Positions 8,931-16,874 of a stretch of DNA of 64,000 bases are shown here, in pieces; position 1 is the first letter of the stretch, and every line of letters starts with the position of its first letter. Under the pieces are notes generated by a model. It was not told where the DNA came from and did no database searches. It was given only the letters and a program-made list of their open reading frames with translations. Source of the stretch: Silvibacterium acidisoli (GTDB lineage: Bacteria > Acidobacteriota > Terriglobia > Terriglobales > Acidobacteriaceae). The translations under genes and the position numbers were made by a program. The stretch spans positions 1,116,001 to 1,180,000 of the forward strand of contig CP085323.1 of the NCBI GenBank assembly GCA_022870745.1, in the 5' to 3' direction.

Positions 8931-10052
8931 TCAAACCGTCAGCACAGACAGACTTGTCCACCTGGCATGTGATTGCACAACATCCTGAACCTTCGTGGGC
9001 TCGCCAGTCTGCGCATTCAGCGTCACCTGCCGAATCTCTCCTCTGCTGCTATCCACCGCGAACAGTACGCGCCCGTCGATAGCCGGCACAAGCCTGTGCG
9101 CGGAGATTCCTCTCATCGCCTTTGCGGGACCGAGCTCGCCATCGTCCTTCACGCTCCACGCCAGCAGATCTTTTCCACTGGCGTACAAGGTCCGTCGGCC
9201 GGCATCCAGAGTTAACGCCTGACCTGCATCGCACAAGACGCTTTGCAATTTCTCTCCCACACCATGCGAACCGTCATACCGGTAAACGTCGATACGATTG
9301 CTCAGTGTGTGGCGAATGTAGAGAGCATTGGAACCCAGAGCGAGTGAACCAGGGCCGCTCCCAGCATCCATCGACAGCATCTGACGCCGCACGAGCTTGT
9401 CGTTCTTCTGCTCGAAAAGGCTCACGCGGTCGTTGCCATTGTCCGACGCCAGCAACCAACCGGTTCTATCGTCGAAGAGCACCGTATGAGGATGCGACGA
9501 AGCCTGCGTTGCGTGCGGTCCGCAGCCGGTGTCCTTACGGATCGCCGTGATTCCACCCAACGATCCATCTTCGTGAATCGAGATTGTGTTGTAGATCCCT
9601 CCGCCGGAAGCCGCAACAACAAGCGAGGTGCCATCCGGTGACAAGGCAAGATGCTTCGGACGCATTGCCGCGAGCGAAAGGGCTTTCCCCCCAAGCAGAG
9701 TCAGACGACCATCTGCACCGATCCGGTAAGCCGTGACAGAGCCGCGGGGAAGACCGCCGGCCTCACTGGCTTCATTCGCAACGTACAAAGTCCGGCCGTC
9801 AGCTGAGACGCATGAGAAAGCAGGTGCCTCGCTCGGTAACGTCTCGACCGGGGTCCAGCGGTCGTTGCGTACCGCGTAGACATGGATCCGCCCCTGTTCA
9901 CCATTTTCATGAGAGGTCGCATACGCAAAACCTGCAATCTCGCTGCCACGTTGCGAAGCGAAAACCCGATGCATCGGAACGGCCGCAGCCGCGCCTGCTG
10001 TTACCCGCACAAACTGCCTGCGTGTCCATCTGCCCGATGAAGACTGCATCAC
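8931..10052 (-). CDS. lactonase family seven-bladed beta-propeller, Tat-exported
   Basis: A 373-residue protein with a twin-arginine leader (WTRRQFVRVTAGAAAAVP) followed by repeated propeller blades (FSCVSADGRTLYVANEA, HLALSPDGTSLVVAAS, HPHTVLFDDRTGWLLASDNG). The blade pattern fits the 6-phosphogluconolactonase-like family (PF10282). The Tat signal means the substrate is extracytoplasmic, so a free sugar lactone is more likely than 6-phosphogluconolactone. It follows the FAD oxidase gene by 8 bp in the same direction. A sugar oxidase that makes a lactone followed by a lactonase that opens it is a reasonable reading. The specific sugar is unknown. Confidence 0.8.
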   Translation of the reverse strand: MMQSSSGRWTRRQFVRVTAGAAAAVPMHRVFASQRGSEIAGFAYATSHENGEQGRIHVYAVRNDRWTPVETLPSEAPAFSCVSADGRTLYVANEASEAGGLPRGSVTAYRIGADGRLTLLGGKALSLAAMRPKHLALSPDGTSLVVAASGGGIYNTISIHEDGSLGGITAIRKDTGCGPHATQASSHPHTVLFDDRTGWLLASDNGNDRVSLFEQKNDKLVRRQMLSMDAGSGPGSLALGSNALYIRHTLSNRIDVYRYDGSHGVGEKLQSVLCDAGQALTLDAGRRTLYASGKDLLAWSVKDDGELGPAKAMRGISAHRLVPAIDGRVLFAVDSSRGEIRQVTLNAQTGEPTKVQDVVQSHARWTSLSVLTV

Positions 10053-10060
10053 GTTCCTCC

Positions 10061-11596
10061 TTACACTCGCACGGACATGGCGTGGTGGAAGACATTGTTC
10101 GGATCGTAGCGCCGCTTCACGTCCTGCAGAAAGGGATACAGCTCACCCTCTCCCCAGTAAAGCTGCGGCCAGAAGCTGTAAGCCAGCATGTCCGAGTCAG
10201 GGTAGTTGATGTAGCAGCCCTGGTAACGCTCGTTGTGATAGGGCGTACCCTTGTGCGCTGCATCGACGTGAATCGAGTAAAGGTCTGCGTAGAACTCCTT
10301 CGCGAGCTGCAGCCGCGCCGCATCCTGATCCGCGTCTCGCCAATAGTTCTCCCACTGCAGCTTCATAACGGAGTCGCGCTGGCAGATCGAAGTTTCTTCC
10401 GCTGTGCCGCGCTTGTTGGCCGCTCCCCCGTAGGAATCGACTGCCAGCACCATGCCACGTGGATCGATGCCCTCCACTTTGCGCGTGAAATGCCTGTAGA
10501 TGCAGCGTGCCTCTTGATCGGAAAAATTCTTCTTCATATAAGAGGATTTGTAGGAAGCCCGGCCGCTGCCGCCGCCGCCGCTACCGCTGATCGTCGCCTC
10601 GAGCCACTGACGCTTTTGAATATCGAATGAACCGTGTCCGTCCGTATTCGGAGGCGTTGCCGGCTGCGGCTGCACCATCTGCCGGTCGGCATTCACACGG
10701 ATCTTCGCCTCTGCCCTGGTGAACTTCTCAAACCGTCCGAGAAACTCCTCGAAAACCTTTAAATCATCCGCACGGCCATTGGGATTGCAGAACTGGGAAC
10801 CGAACCCGAAGTGCCCTCCCGAAGCGTGCGACATGTTCATAATGGAAAAAAGGCCCCACGTGTCCGGGTCCTGACCGCGTGTCTCCCAATAGCCGCCAAA
10901 GGTCTGCAGAATTTCGACGAAGGTATCCTCATCCGTCTTATCCCACTCGAAGCCCACGTGCGCTTCGGCTACTTCCTGGGGAGCGTCCGGCAGCTCGTCG
11001 AAATAAAACCCGGTGATCACACCAAAGCTGCCGCCGCCCGCCCCGCGGCAGGCACGGAACAGATCCGCATCGTGCGACTTATCCGTATGGCGTAGTGCGA
11101 CTTTGCCCTTTCCGTCGACGGTGAGAATGTCCACGGCAGAGATCCAGTCACACGTGAGACCGTGCAGGCGCGAAAGCAGGCCGTAGCCGCCGCCGCTGAT
11201 GTGGCCTCCTGCTCCTACCGCGTAGCAGCTGCCTGCCGGCAGGGTCTTGTTGTACCGCTTGTAGAGCTCTTCATAGACCTCGCCGAGCATCTGGCCCGGG
11301 GCGACGGCATAACTGCCCTTACCCGCTCTTGGCTCTGGCGCCTTCATCACACTCATGTCGAGGATGCAGCCGTTGCGGTTATTCACCACAAAGTCCTCGT
11401 AGCAGTGACCGCCGCTGCGAATCGTAGGACGAACTCCCTCGTGTACAAGCCGTTCCAGTGCCGCAGCGGCATCCTGCGCCGTGGCACACAGCGCAATCTC
11501 GCTGGCGGTATCCTGCGGGTCTCTGGGCCAGCGCAGATTGCGGCTGCCCTTCAGCGTTCCGTAACGCGGATCGGCCCGGTCAACGAAGTTCGACAT
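10061..11596 (-). CDS. FAD-linked oxidase, berberine-bridge/hexose-oxidase type
   Basis: A 511-residue FAD-binding oxidoreductase. The N-terminal FAD domain carries RSGGHCYEDF at about 61-70, whose His is the usual 8-alpha-histidyl FAD ligand. LPAGSCYAVGAGGHISGGGY near 120-139 supplies the Cys expected for 6-S-cysteinyl linkage, so bicovalent FAD is predicted. The C-terminal BBE segment is seen as GCYINYPDSD plus RRYDPNNVFHH. Bacterial relatives oxidise mono- or oligosaccharides or secondary metabolites with O2. No signal peptide is visible, although the next gene encodes an exported lactonase. The start ATG has AAAGGAG 8 bases upstream. It is divergent from the MFS gene across 213 bp. Confidence 0.88.
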   Translation of the reverse strand: MSNFVDRADPRYGTLKGSRNLRWPRDPQDTASEIALCATAQDAAAALERLVHEGVRPTIRSGGHCYEDFVVNNRNGCILDMSVMKAPEPRAGKGSYAVAPGQMLGEVYEELYKRYNKTLPAGSCYAVGAGGHISGGGYGLLSRLHGLTCDWISAVDILTVDGKGKVALRHTDKSHDADLFRACRGAGGGSFGVITGFYFDELPDAPQEVAEAHVGFEWDKTDEDTFVEILQTFGGYWETRGQDPDTWGLFSIMNMSHASGGHFGFGSQFCNPNGRADDLKVFEEFLGRFEKFTRAEAKIRVNADRQMVQPQPATPPNTDGHGSFDIQKRQWLEATISGSGGGGSGRASYKSSYMKKNFSDQEARCIYRHFTRKVEGIDPRGMVLAVDSYGGAANKRGTAEETSICQRDSVMKLQWENYWRDADQDAARLQLAKEFYADLYSIHVDAAHKGTPYHNERYQGCYINYPDSDMLAYSFWPQLYWGEGELYPFLQDVKRRYDPNNVFHHAMSVRV

Positions 11597-11809
11597 CTAC
11601 GTACTCCTTTACGGGCTTTCACCGTAAGGCATTTGTTCGCTCCGGAAACCAGCGCGAACCGGTTAAAACAGGACTTACAAAGGACGTTGCAGATGGAAAA
11701 ACTGTAACAAAATATGCGAGAAATCGGTAAGGCCAATGTCCTACGAGGCAACCCTTTCGCAGGAGCCCCAAGCAAGGCCCGGCACTGGTAACCAGCATCT
11801 TAGTTAGCC

Positions 11810-13246
11810 ATGGCGACGAACAACGTTGCACCGATTGACACTTGTATCCCCGCCCGGCTGGATCGTTTGCCGTGGTCGCGTTGGCACTGGATGATTGTGA
11901 TTGGCCTCGGCATCACCTGGGTGCTTGACGGCCTCGAAGTCACGCTATCCGGCACGATCGGTGGAGTGCTTAAGGACAGCCTGCACATGTCCGACGCGCA
12001 GGTCGGTCAAGCCGCAACCCTTTACCTTTCCGGCGCCGTAATCGGTGCGCTTTTCTTTGGCTGGGCCACGGATCGCCTCGGGCGCAAGAAGCTCTTCATC
12101 GTTACCCTGCTCGTTTATCTGCTCGCGACCGCGGCGACGGCTTTTTCCTGGAACTTCACCAGCTACTCCGTCTTCCGCTTCGCAACCGGCCTCGGCATCG
12201 GCGGCGAATACGCCGCCATCAACTCGGCCATCGACGAGCTGATTCCCGCCAGGCTACGCGGCCGCATCGACCTCATCATCAATTCCACCTATTGGCTGGG
12301 CGCAGCGTTTGGAGCAGCCCTGACGGTGGTCCTGCTCAACAATCACGCGCTGAATCCTCACGTCGCCTGGCGGTTCGCATTTGGACTGGGCGCGGTGCTG
12401 GGCGTCGGCATTCTTTTCCTGCGCCATTTCGTCCCGGAAAGCCCTCGCTGGCTCGTCATTCACGGACGAAACCAGGAAGCAGAAAAAATTGTCGGCGACA
12501 TCGAGCATACTGTCTCGAAAGAAACGGACAAACCGCTGGCTGCACCTGACGAGCCTGCGATTAAAATTCATCCCCGCACCCATACCTCGCTGGGAGAAAT
12601 ATGGAAGGCCATGACAGGAGAGAACCGTTCGCGTTCCGTCCTGGGATTCATCCTCATGATGGCTCAGGCTTTCTTTTACAACGCCATCTTCTTCACCTAC
12701 GCACTGGTGCTCGAAAACTTCTACCACGTACCGCCAGTCAAGGCCGGATACTACATCCTTCCGTTTGCGCTTGGGAACGTGCTCGGCCCGTTGATGCTGG
12801 GCCATCTCTTCGACACCATCGGCAGGAAAAAGATGATCGCGCTCACTTACGCGTTGAGTGGAATTCTGCTCACCATTACAGGCTGGCTCTTTCTCCACAA
12901 TATGCTTACCGCAAAGACACAGACGATCTGCTGGACCGTAATCTTCTTCGTCGCGTCGAGCGCCGCGAGCGCCGCCTACCTCACCGTCAGCGAGATCTTT
13001 CCTCTCGAAGTCCGCGCCATGGCCATCAGCGTCTTCTACGCTTTTGGAACGCTCATCGGCGGTGTCGGGGCACCGGCACTCTTCGGCAGCCTCATACAAT
13101 CCGGTTCGCAGATCAATCTCTTCTGGGGATACATCGGCGCAGCAGTTCTCATGCTCTTCGCGGCAGCCTTCGAACTCTATGCCGGGGTCGCCGCCGAGGG
13201 CCGTTCACTCGAACAGATCAGCAAACCACTCTCGGCCGGCGCCTGA
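11810..13246 (+). CDS. MFS transporter
   Basis: A 478-residue major facilitator with 12 predicted membrane helices. MFS motif A appears as GWATDRLGRKKLF after helix 2, and the PESPRWL motif after helix 6 places it near the sugar-porter/aromatic-acid carrier branch. Helix 1 carries WVLDGLEVTLSG, a D-containing form common in metabolite:H+ symporters. No good ribosome binding site precedes the ATG at 11810. The oxalate decarboxylase gene begins 54 bp downstream, so it may belong to an oxalate or organic-acid unit. Substrate is not determinable. Confidence 0.85.
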   Translation: MATNNVAPIDTCIPARLDRLPWSRWHWMIVIGLGITWVLDGLEVTLSGTIGGVLKDSLHMSDAQVGQAATLYLSGAVIGALFFGWATDRLGRKKLFIVTLLVYLLATAATAFSWNFTSYSVFRFATGLGIGGEYAAINSAIDELIPARLRGRIDLIINSTYWLGAAFGAALTVVLLNNHALNPHVAWRFAFGLGAVLGVGILFLRHFVPESPRWLVIHGRNQEAEKIVGDIEHTVSKETDKPLAAPDEPAIKIHPRTHTSLGEIWKAMTGENRSRSVLGFILMMAQAFFYNAIFFTYALVLENFYHVPPVKAGYYILPFALGNVLGPLMLGHLFDTIGRKKMIALTYALSGILLTITGWLFLHNMLTAKTQTICWTVIFFVASSAASAAYLTVSEIFPLEVRAMAISVFYAFGTLIGGVGAPALFGSLIQSGSQINLFWGYIGAAVLMLFAAAFELYAGVAAEGRSLEQISKPLSAGA

Positions 13247-13300
13247 TCAGGCAGACTGAAGCCCTTTAAGATGGTTCCGAATACGAGAGGACGCTCTTCC

Positions 13301-14551
13301 ATGCCGCAGGACTCGCAGAAACCGCTCAATCGCAGAAAGTTCCTTGGGGCCAGTTCCGTTGCGCTCCTGGCTGCAGCCGGCGTCCCCGTCGCCGCTGCGC
13401 AGGAGAAGCAATCCATTCGCTCCACGGACCACTCTTCGCCCAATGAGTCGCAGCCCGGCCCGAAGAACGGCTCCCTCGATGCGGAGAATCCCGACTCGGT
13501 CTGGTCTCCGGAAACCGACGCTGGCGGGCAGCCGCCTTTCAAATACTCGTTCTCGCTCGCGCACAAGCGTATTGAAGAGGGTGGATGGACACGGCAGGTC
13601 ACTGTCCGCGATCTCCCGATTTCAAAGAAGATGGCCGGCGTCGAAATGCGCCTTATCGCTGGAGGAATCCGCGAGCTGCACTGGCACGTCGGTGCAGAAT
13701 GGGCGCTCATGCTCTACGGAAACGCGCGTATTACCGCCGTCGATCAGCATGGGCGCAGCAATGTATCGGATATCAAGGAAGGCGATCTCTGGCTGTTCCC
13801 TGGTGGAATCCCGCATTCCATCCAGGGACTCGGCCCCGACGGCTGCAAATTTCTGCTGGTCTTCGACGACGGCAACTTCAACGAATTCGAAACGTTTCTA
13901 CTGACTGACTGGATGGCGCACACTCCGCCGGAAGTGCTCGCCAAGAACTTCAATGTTCCGGCCGAAACATTTGCGAACGTTCCGAAGAAAGAGCTCTTCA
14001 TCTTCAAGCGCGACCTTCCCCGCCCGCTCGACGAAGAACGCCGCCAGACCGAAGAGGGCACGGGACGGGTGCCGAACAGCTTTGCCTTCTATACCGGGCA
14101 AATGCAGCCGACCAAGGTAACGAAAGGCGGCTCGGTCAAAATCGTCGACGCGAAGAACTTCCCGGCGACCAACATTGCCGCAGCCATTGTCACCCTCAAG
14201 CCGGGCGGATTACGCGAGCTTCACTGGCACCCGAATGAAGATGAGTGGCAGTATTACGTGAGCGGCAGGGGACGCATGACCGTCTTCTCGGCTGGCGCCC
14301 ATGCCCGCACCATGGATTTCCAGGCAGGCGACGTAGGCTACATCGAGAAGTCCATGCCCCATTATGTCGAAAACACCGGAAACGAAGACCTTGTCTTCAT
14401 CGAAGTCTTTCCCACGCCACACTATGAAGACATTTCTCTCGGCGAGTGGCTGGCACACACCCCGCTGCGGCTGGTAAACGAACACATCGGTGTCGGCGAG
14501 GATGTCCTGAAGAAGATTTCCCGGCAGGAGAGCGTCATTTCCCCGGAATAA
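13301..14551 (+). CDS. oxdC: bicupin oxalate decarboxylase, Tat-exported
   Basis: A 416-residue two-cupin protein of the OxdC/OxdD family, which converts oxalate to formate and CO2 using Mn and O2. Each cupin keeps the metal ligands: RELHWHVGAEWALML with GGIPHSI in the N-domain, and RELHWHPNEDEWQYYV with KSMPHYVENTG in the C-domain. The N-domain lid that reads SENS in the Bacillus enzyme aligns with NEFE here (NFNEFETFLLTDW), keeping the catalytic Glu. A twin-arginine leader (NRRKFLGASSVALLAAAG) predicts a periplasmic or cell-surface enzyme. The frame extends to 13271. ATG 13301 is chosen because GAGAGGA lies 9 bases upstream and the Tat n-region is then short. An oxalate/formate-type antiporter follows. 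Confidence 0.9.
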   Translation: MPQDSQKPLNRRKFLGASSVALLAAAGVPVAAAQEKQSIRSTDHSSPNESQPGPKNGSLDAENPDSVWSPETDAGGQPPFKYSFSLAHKRIEEGGWTRQVTVRDLPISKKMAGVEMRLIAGGIRELHWHVGAEWALMLYGNARITAVDQHGRSNVSDIKEGDLWLFPGGIPHSIQGLGPDGCKFLLVFDDGNFNEFETFLLTDWMAHTPPEVLAKNFNVPAETFANVPKKELFIFKRDLPRPLDEERRQTEEGTGRVPNSFAFYTGQMQPTKVTKGGSVKIVDAKNFPATNIAAAIVTLKPGGLRELHWHPNEDEWQYYVSGRGRMTVFSAGAHARTMDFQAGDVGYIEKSMPHYVENTGNEDLVFIEVFPTPHYEDISLGEWLAHTPLRLVNEHIGVGEDVLKKISRQESVISPE

Positions 14552-14557
14552 ACATCT

Positions 14558-14620
14558 AATTCAACGGGGAAGCAGCGCATTTGGGCACACTCACCCTTAT
14601 GCTGCCCGATTTATTGAATT
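14558..14620. repeat. long imperfect inverted repeat between oxdC and OFA gene
   Basis: AATTCAA (14558-14564) pairs with TTGAATT (14614-14620). Inside, GCAGC (572-576) pairs with GCTGC (601-605), and GGG/CCC can pair further in. The structure fills most of the gap and ends 10 bases before the OFA start at 14631. There is no T-tract, so it is more likely an mRNA structure or operator than a terminator. Confidence 0.55.
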
Positions 14621-14630
14621 GGGGCCAGGT

Positions 14631-15836
14631 ATGAAAGTCAATCGCTGGGGCATTGCGCTCGCCGGGATCATTCTTCAGGTGGTTCTCGGCTCAGTCTATG
14701 CGTGGAGCGTCTTCCGCGTCCCGCTCGCTAAACAGTTTCACTGGTCGATCTCGCAGGTCACACTGACCTTCACCATCTGCATCATGGTGCTTGGCTTTGC
14801 TGCCTTCTTCGGCGGTTTGTGGGTCAACCGATCGGGGCCCCGTATCGTAGCCATTACCGGCGCTATCCTGTACGGCATCGGCACGGCATTGGCCAGCTTT
14901 TCTGCTGGACATCTTGCCTGGCTCTACCTTTCCTACGGGGTCATTGGCGGCATCGGCTGCGGGTTCGCTTACATCGTTCCGATTTCCGTTCTTGTGAAAT
15001 GGTTCCCCGACCGGCGCGGCTTCATCACCGGCGTCGCTGTTGGCGGATTCGGAGCTGGAGCCCTGGTCACCGCACCGATTGCGACGCGACTCATCGCCAG
15101 CGTCGGAGTGCTAACCACCTTCGCCTACCTTGGCCTGGCCTATCTCGTTTTTGGGGTCGTCTCTGCTTTCTTCATGACTAATCCGCCGGCCGGATGGGCT
15201 CCCACTGGCTGGACTCCCTCGCCGACGCTCTCAGCGCAGCGTTCCTCCCGCGAATTCACGTTAGGCCAGGCTCTCGGCACCTGGCAGTGGTGGGCTTTGT
15301 GGCTCATTCTCTTTCTGAATACTTCGGCCGGCATCTCGCTCATTTCGCAGGAGTCGCCTGTATTTCAGGAACTCGCTAAAGTGACGGCGATCGTTGCAGC
15401 AGGCATGGTCGGCATTGTCAGCATCGGTAACGCCGTGGGACGAATCTTTTGGGCATGGGTTTCTGATGGCATCGGCCGCCGCCTCACCTTTGTGGTTATG
15501 TACCTGGCGCAGATAGCCATGTTCTGGGCACTCCCCTCGCTCAGCGCTACGGCTGTCGTCACTTTCGTCTCGTTCCTGATTCTGATGTGCTACGGCGGCG
15601 GCTTCGGCACCATGCCTGCCTTTGCCGCGGACTACTTCGGCTCAAAGAACGTCGGCCCCATCTACGGCCTCATGCTCACCGCTTGGGGATTTGCCAGCGC
15701 CTTCGGTCCGCTGCTGGTAGCTCACCTGCGTCAGGCCAGCGGAACCTACCGCACCGGTTTTCACGCACTCGCAGGGATCCTTCTCGTCGCCACCCTTATC
15801 CCCCTGGTCATTCGACCTCCGCGCACACAGAACTAG
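14631..15836 (+). CDS. OFA-family MFS transporter (oxalate/formate antiporter type)
   Basis: A 401-residue, 12-helix MFS protein. The N-terminal block VVLGSVYAWSVFRVPL and the conserved GGIGCGFAYIVPISVLVKWF region after helix 4 identify the oxalate/formate antiporter (OFA) family. A second conserved stretch is GGGFGTMPAFAADYFG. The frame opens with a TTG at 14619; the ATG at 14631 (MKVNRWG) is the better start. Position directly after a bicupin oxalate decarboxylase supports oxalate/formate exchange. However, the decarboxylase appears exported, so classic cytoplasmic proton-consuming cycling is not certain. Confidence 0.85.
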   Translation: MKVNRWGIALAGIILQVVLGSVYAWSVFRVPLAKQFHWSISQVTLTFTICIMVLGFAAFFGGLWVNRSGPRIVAITGAILYGIGTALASFSAGHLAWLYLSYGVIGGIGCGFAYIVPISVLVKWFPDRRGFITGVAVGGFGAGALVTAPIATRLIASVGVLTTFAYLGLAYLVFGVVSAFFMTNPPAGWAPTGWTPSPTLSAQRSSREFTLGQALGTWQWWALWLILFLNTSAGISLISQESPVFQELAKVTAIVAAGMVGIVSIGNAVGRIFWAWVSDGIGRRLTFVVMYLAQIAMFWALPSLSATAVVTFVSFLILMCYGGGFGTMPAFAADYFGSKNVGPIYGLMLTAWGFASAFGPLLVAHLRQASGTYRTGFHALAGILLVATLIPLVIRPPRTQN

Positions 15837-15840
15837 CGAG

Positions 15841-15870
15841 CCCCCTGTTAAGCACTTGCTTGACAGGGGG
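15841..15870. terminator. perfect-arm palindrome, probable terminator
   Basis: CCCCCTGTTAAGCA (15841-15854) and TGCTTGACAGGGGG (15857-15870) form a 14-bp stem with a single G-T wobble. It lies 5 bp after the OFA stop codon. No run of T follows, so it may act as an mRNA-stabilising hairpin or a weak terminator. Confidence 0.55.
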
Positions 15871-15944
15871 TCTGGCCGGATGTTTTCCTGAGTATCTGCC
15901 CGACTTATGTAATAAAAGTTACAAACCGTCGGCCAGCTACGCGG

Positions 15945-16796
15945 ATGAAATTCTCTCTTAAGCTTCGCCTCTGCCTCCTTGCCGGCTGCACCATGCTCGG
16001 CGGTGTAGCAATGGCGCAAAGCCAGCCCCCTAACGCTAAGAAACATCTGCTGGTTCTCGGCGAGGAAAAGGGCTACCGGCACGAAGCCGTCTCTCATGCC
16101 ATGTCCGTCATCGAGCAGATGGGCAAAGAGACCGGCCTATGGGACACGACCCTCCGCACCGACACCGAAGTTCTGACGAAGAAGAAGCTCGAGTTCAACG
16201 CCAAGAATCTCAACAGCTTCGACGCCGTGCTCTTCTACACCGGCGGCGACCTCGAAATGGACGACCAGCAGCGCGCCGACCTGCTCTCCTTCGTCCGCGA
16301 CGACGGCAAGGGCTTCATCGGCGTACATAGCGCGGCGATCACCTGGGCAAAGTGGCCCGAGTTCGTCGACATGCTCGGCGGCACATTCGACGAGCATCCG
16401 TGGGGAACCTTCAACGCGCCGATCCTTGTTGAAGACCCGAACTTTCCCGGCCTGCAGCAGTGGCCGCACGAGTTCGTCTACCGCGACGAGATCTACCAGA
16501 TGAAGGGCTACGATCGCAGCAAGATCCGCGTGCTCATGCGCCTCGACCCCTGCAAGCTCGATCTGAAGAACCCGAAAGTTCACCGGCAGGATCTCGACTT
16601 CGCCGTCACCTGGGCACGCAGCTACGGCAAAGGACGGGTCTATTACTCCACGCTTGGCCACCCGGAAGAGAACTGGGACGACCCGCGCCTGCGGAAGATG
16701 TACCTCGAAGCCATCAAGTGGGCGATGGGGTTGGAATCCGCCGACATCACCTCACGCCCACTCCCGGCAAATAATGCCGAAGGCTGCAAGCCATGA
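15945..16796 (+). CDS. secreted ThuA-like domain protein
   Basis: A 283-residue exported protein (signal ending GGVAMAQ) with a class-I-glutamine-amidotransferase-like ThuA fold. The markers are KHLLVLGEEKGYRHEAVSHA at the start of the domain, DAVLFYTGGDLEMDD, GKGFIGVHSA and, near the end, YGKGRVYYSTLGHPEENW. ThuA proteins are linked to sugar (trehalose, ketodisaccharide) catabolism and are abundant and exported in acidobacteria and planctomycetes. Their reaction is mostly unknown. The thioredoxin-like gene follows after 78 bp. Confidence 0.85.
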   Translation: MKFSLKLRLCLLAGCTMLGGVAMAQSQPPNAKKHLLVLGEEKGYRHEAVSHAMSVIEQMGKETGLWDTTLRTDTEVLTKKKLEFNAKNLNSFDAVLFYTGGDLEMDDQQRADLLSFVRDDGKGFIGVHSAAITWAKWPEFVDMLGGTFDEHPWGTFNAPILVEDPNFPGLQQWPHEFVYRDEIYQMKGYDRSKIRVLMRLDPCKLDLKNPKVHRQDLDFAVTWARSYGKGRVYYSTLGHPEENWDDPRLRKMYLEAIKWAMGLESADITSRPLPANNAEGCKP

Positions 16797-16874
16797 AGAG
16801 TGCAGTCTCACAACGATTTTCGCCAGCAAGACGCTTTCATGCGGCACTGGCATAGCTTTCATCTGGAGATGTTC

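Noticed and set aside
14619-14630. TTG as start of the OFA transporter
   Set aside because: It lies inside the inverted repeat, and the conserved N-terminus begins at ATG 14631.
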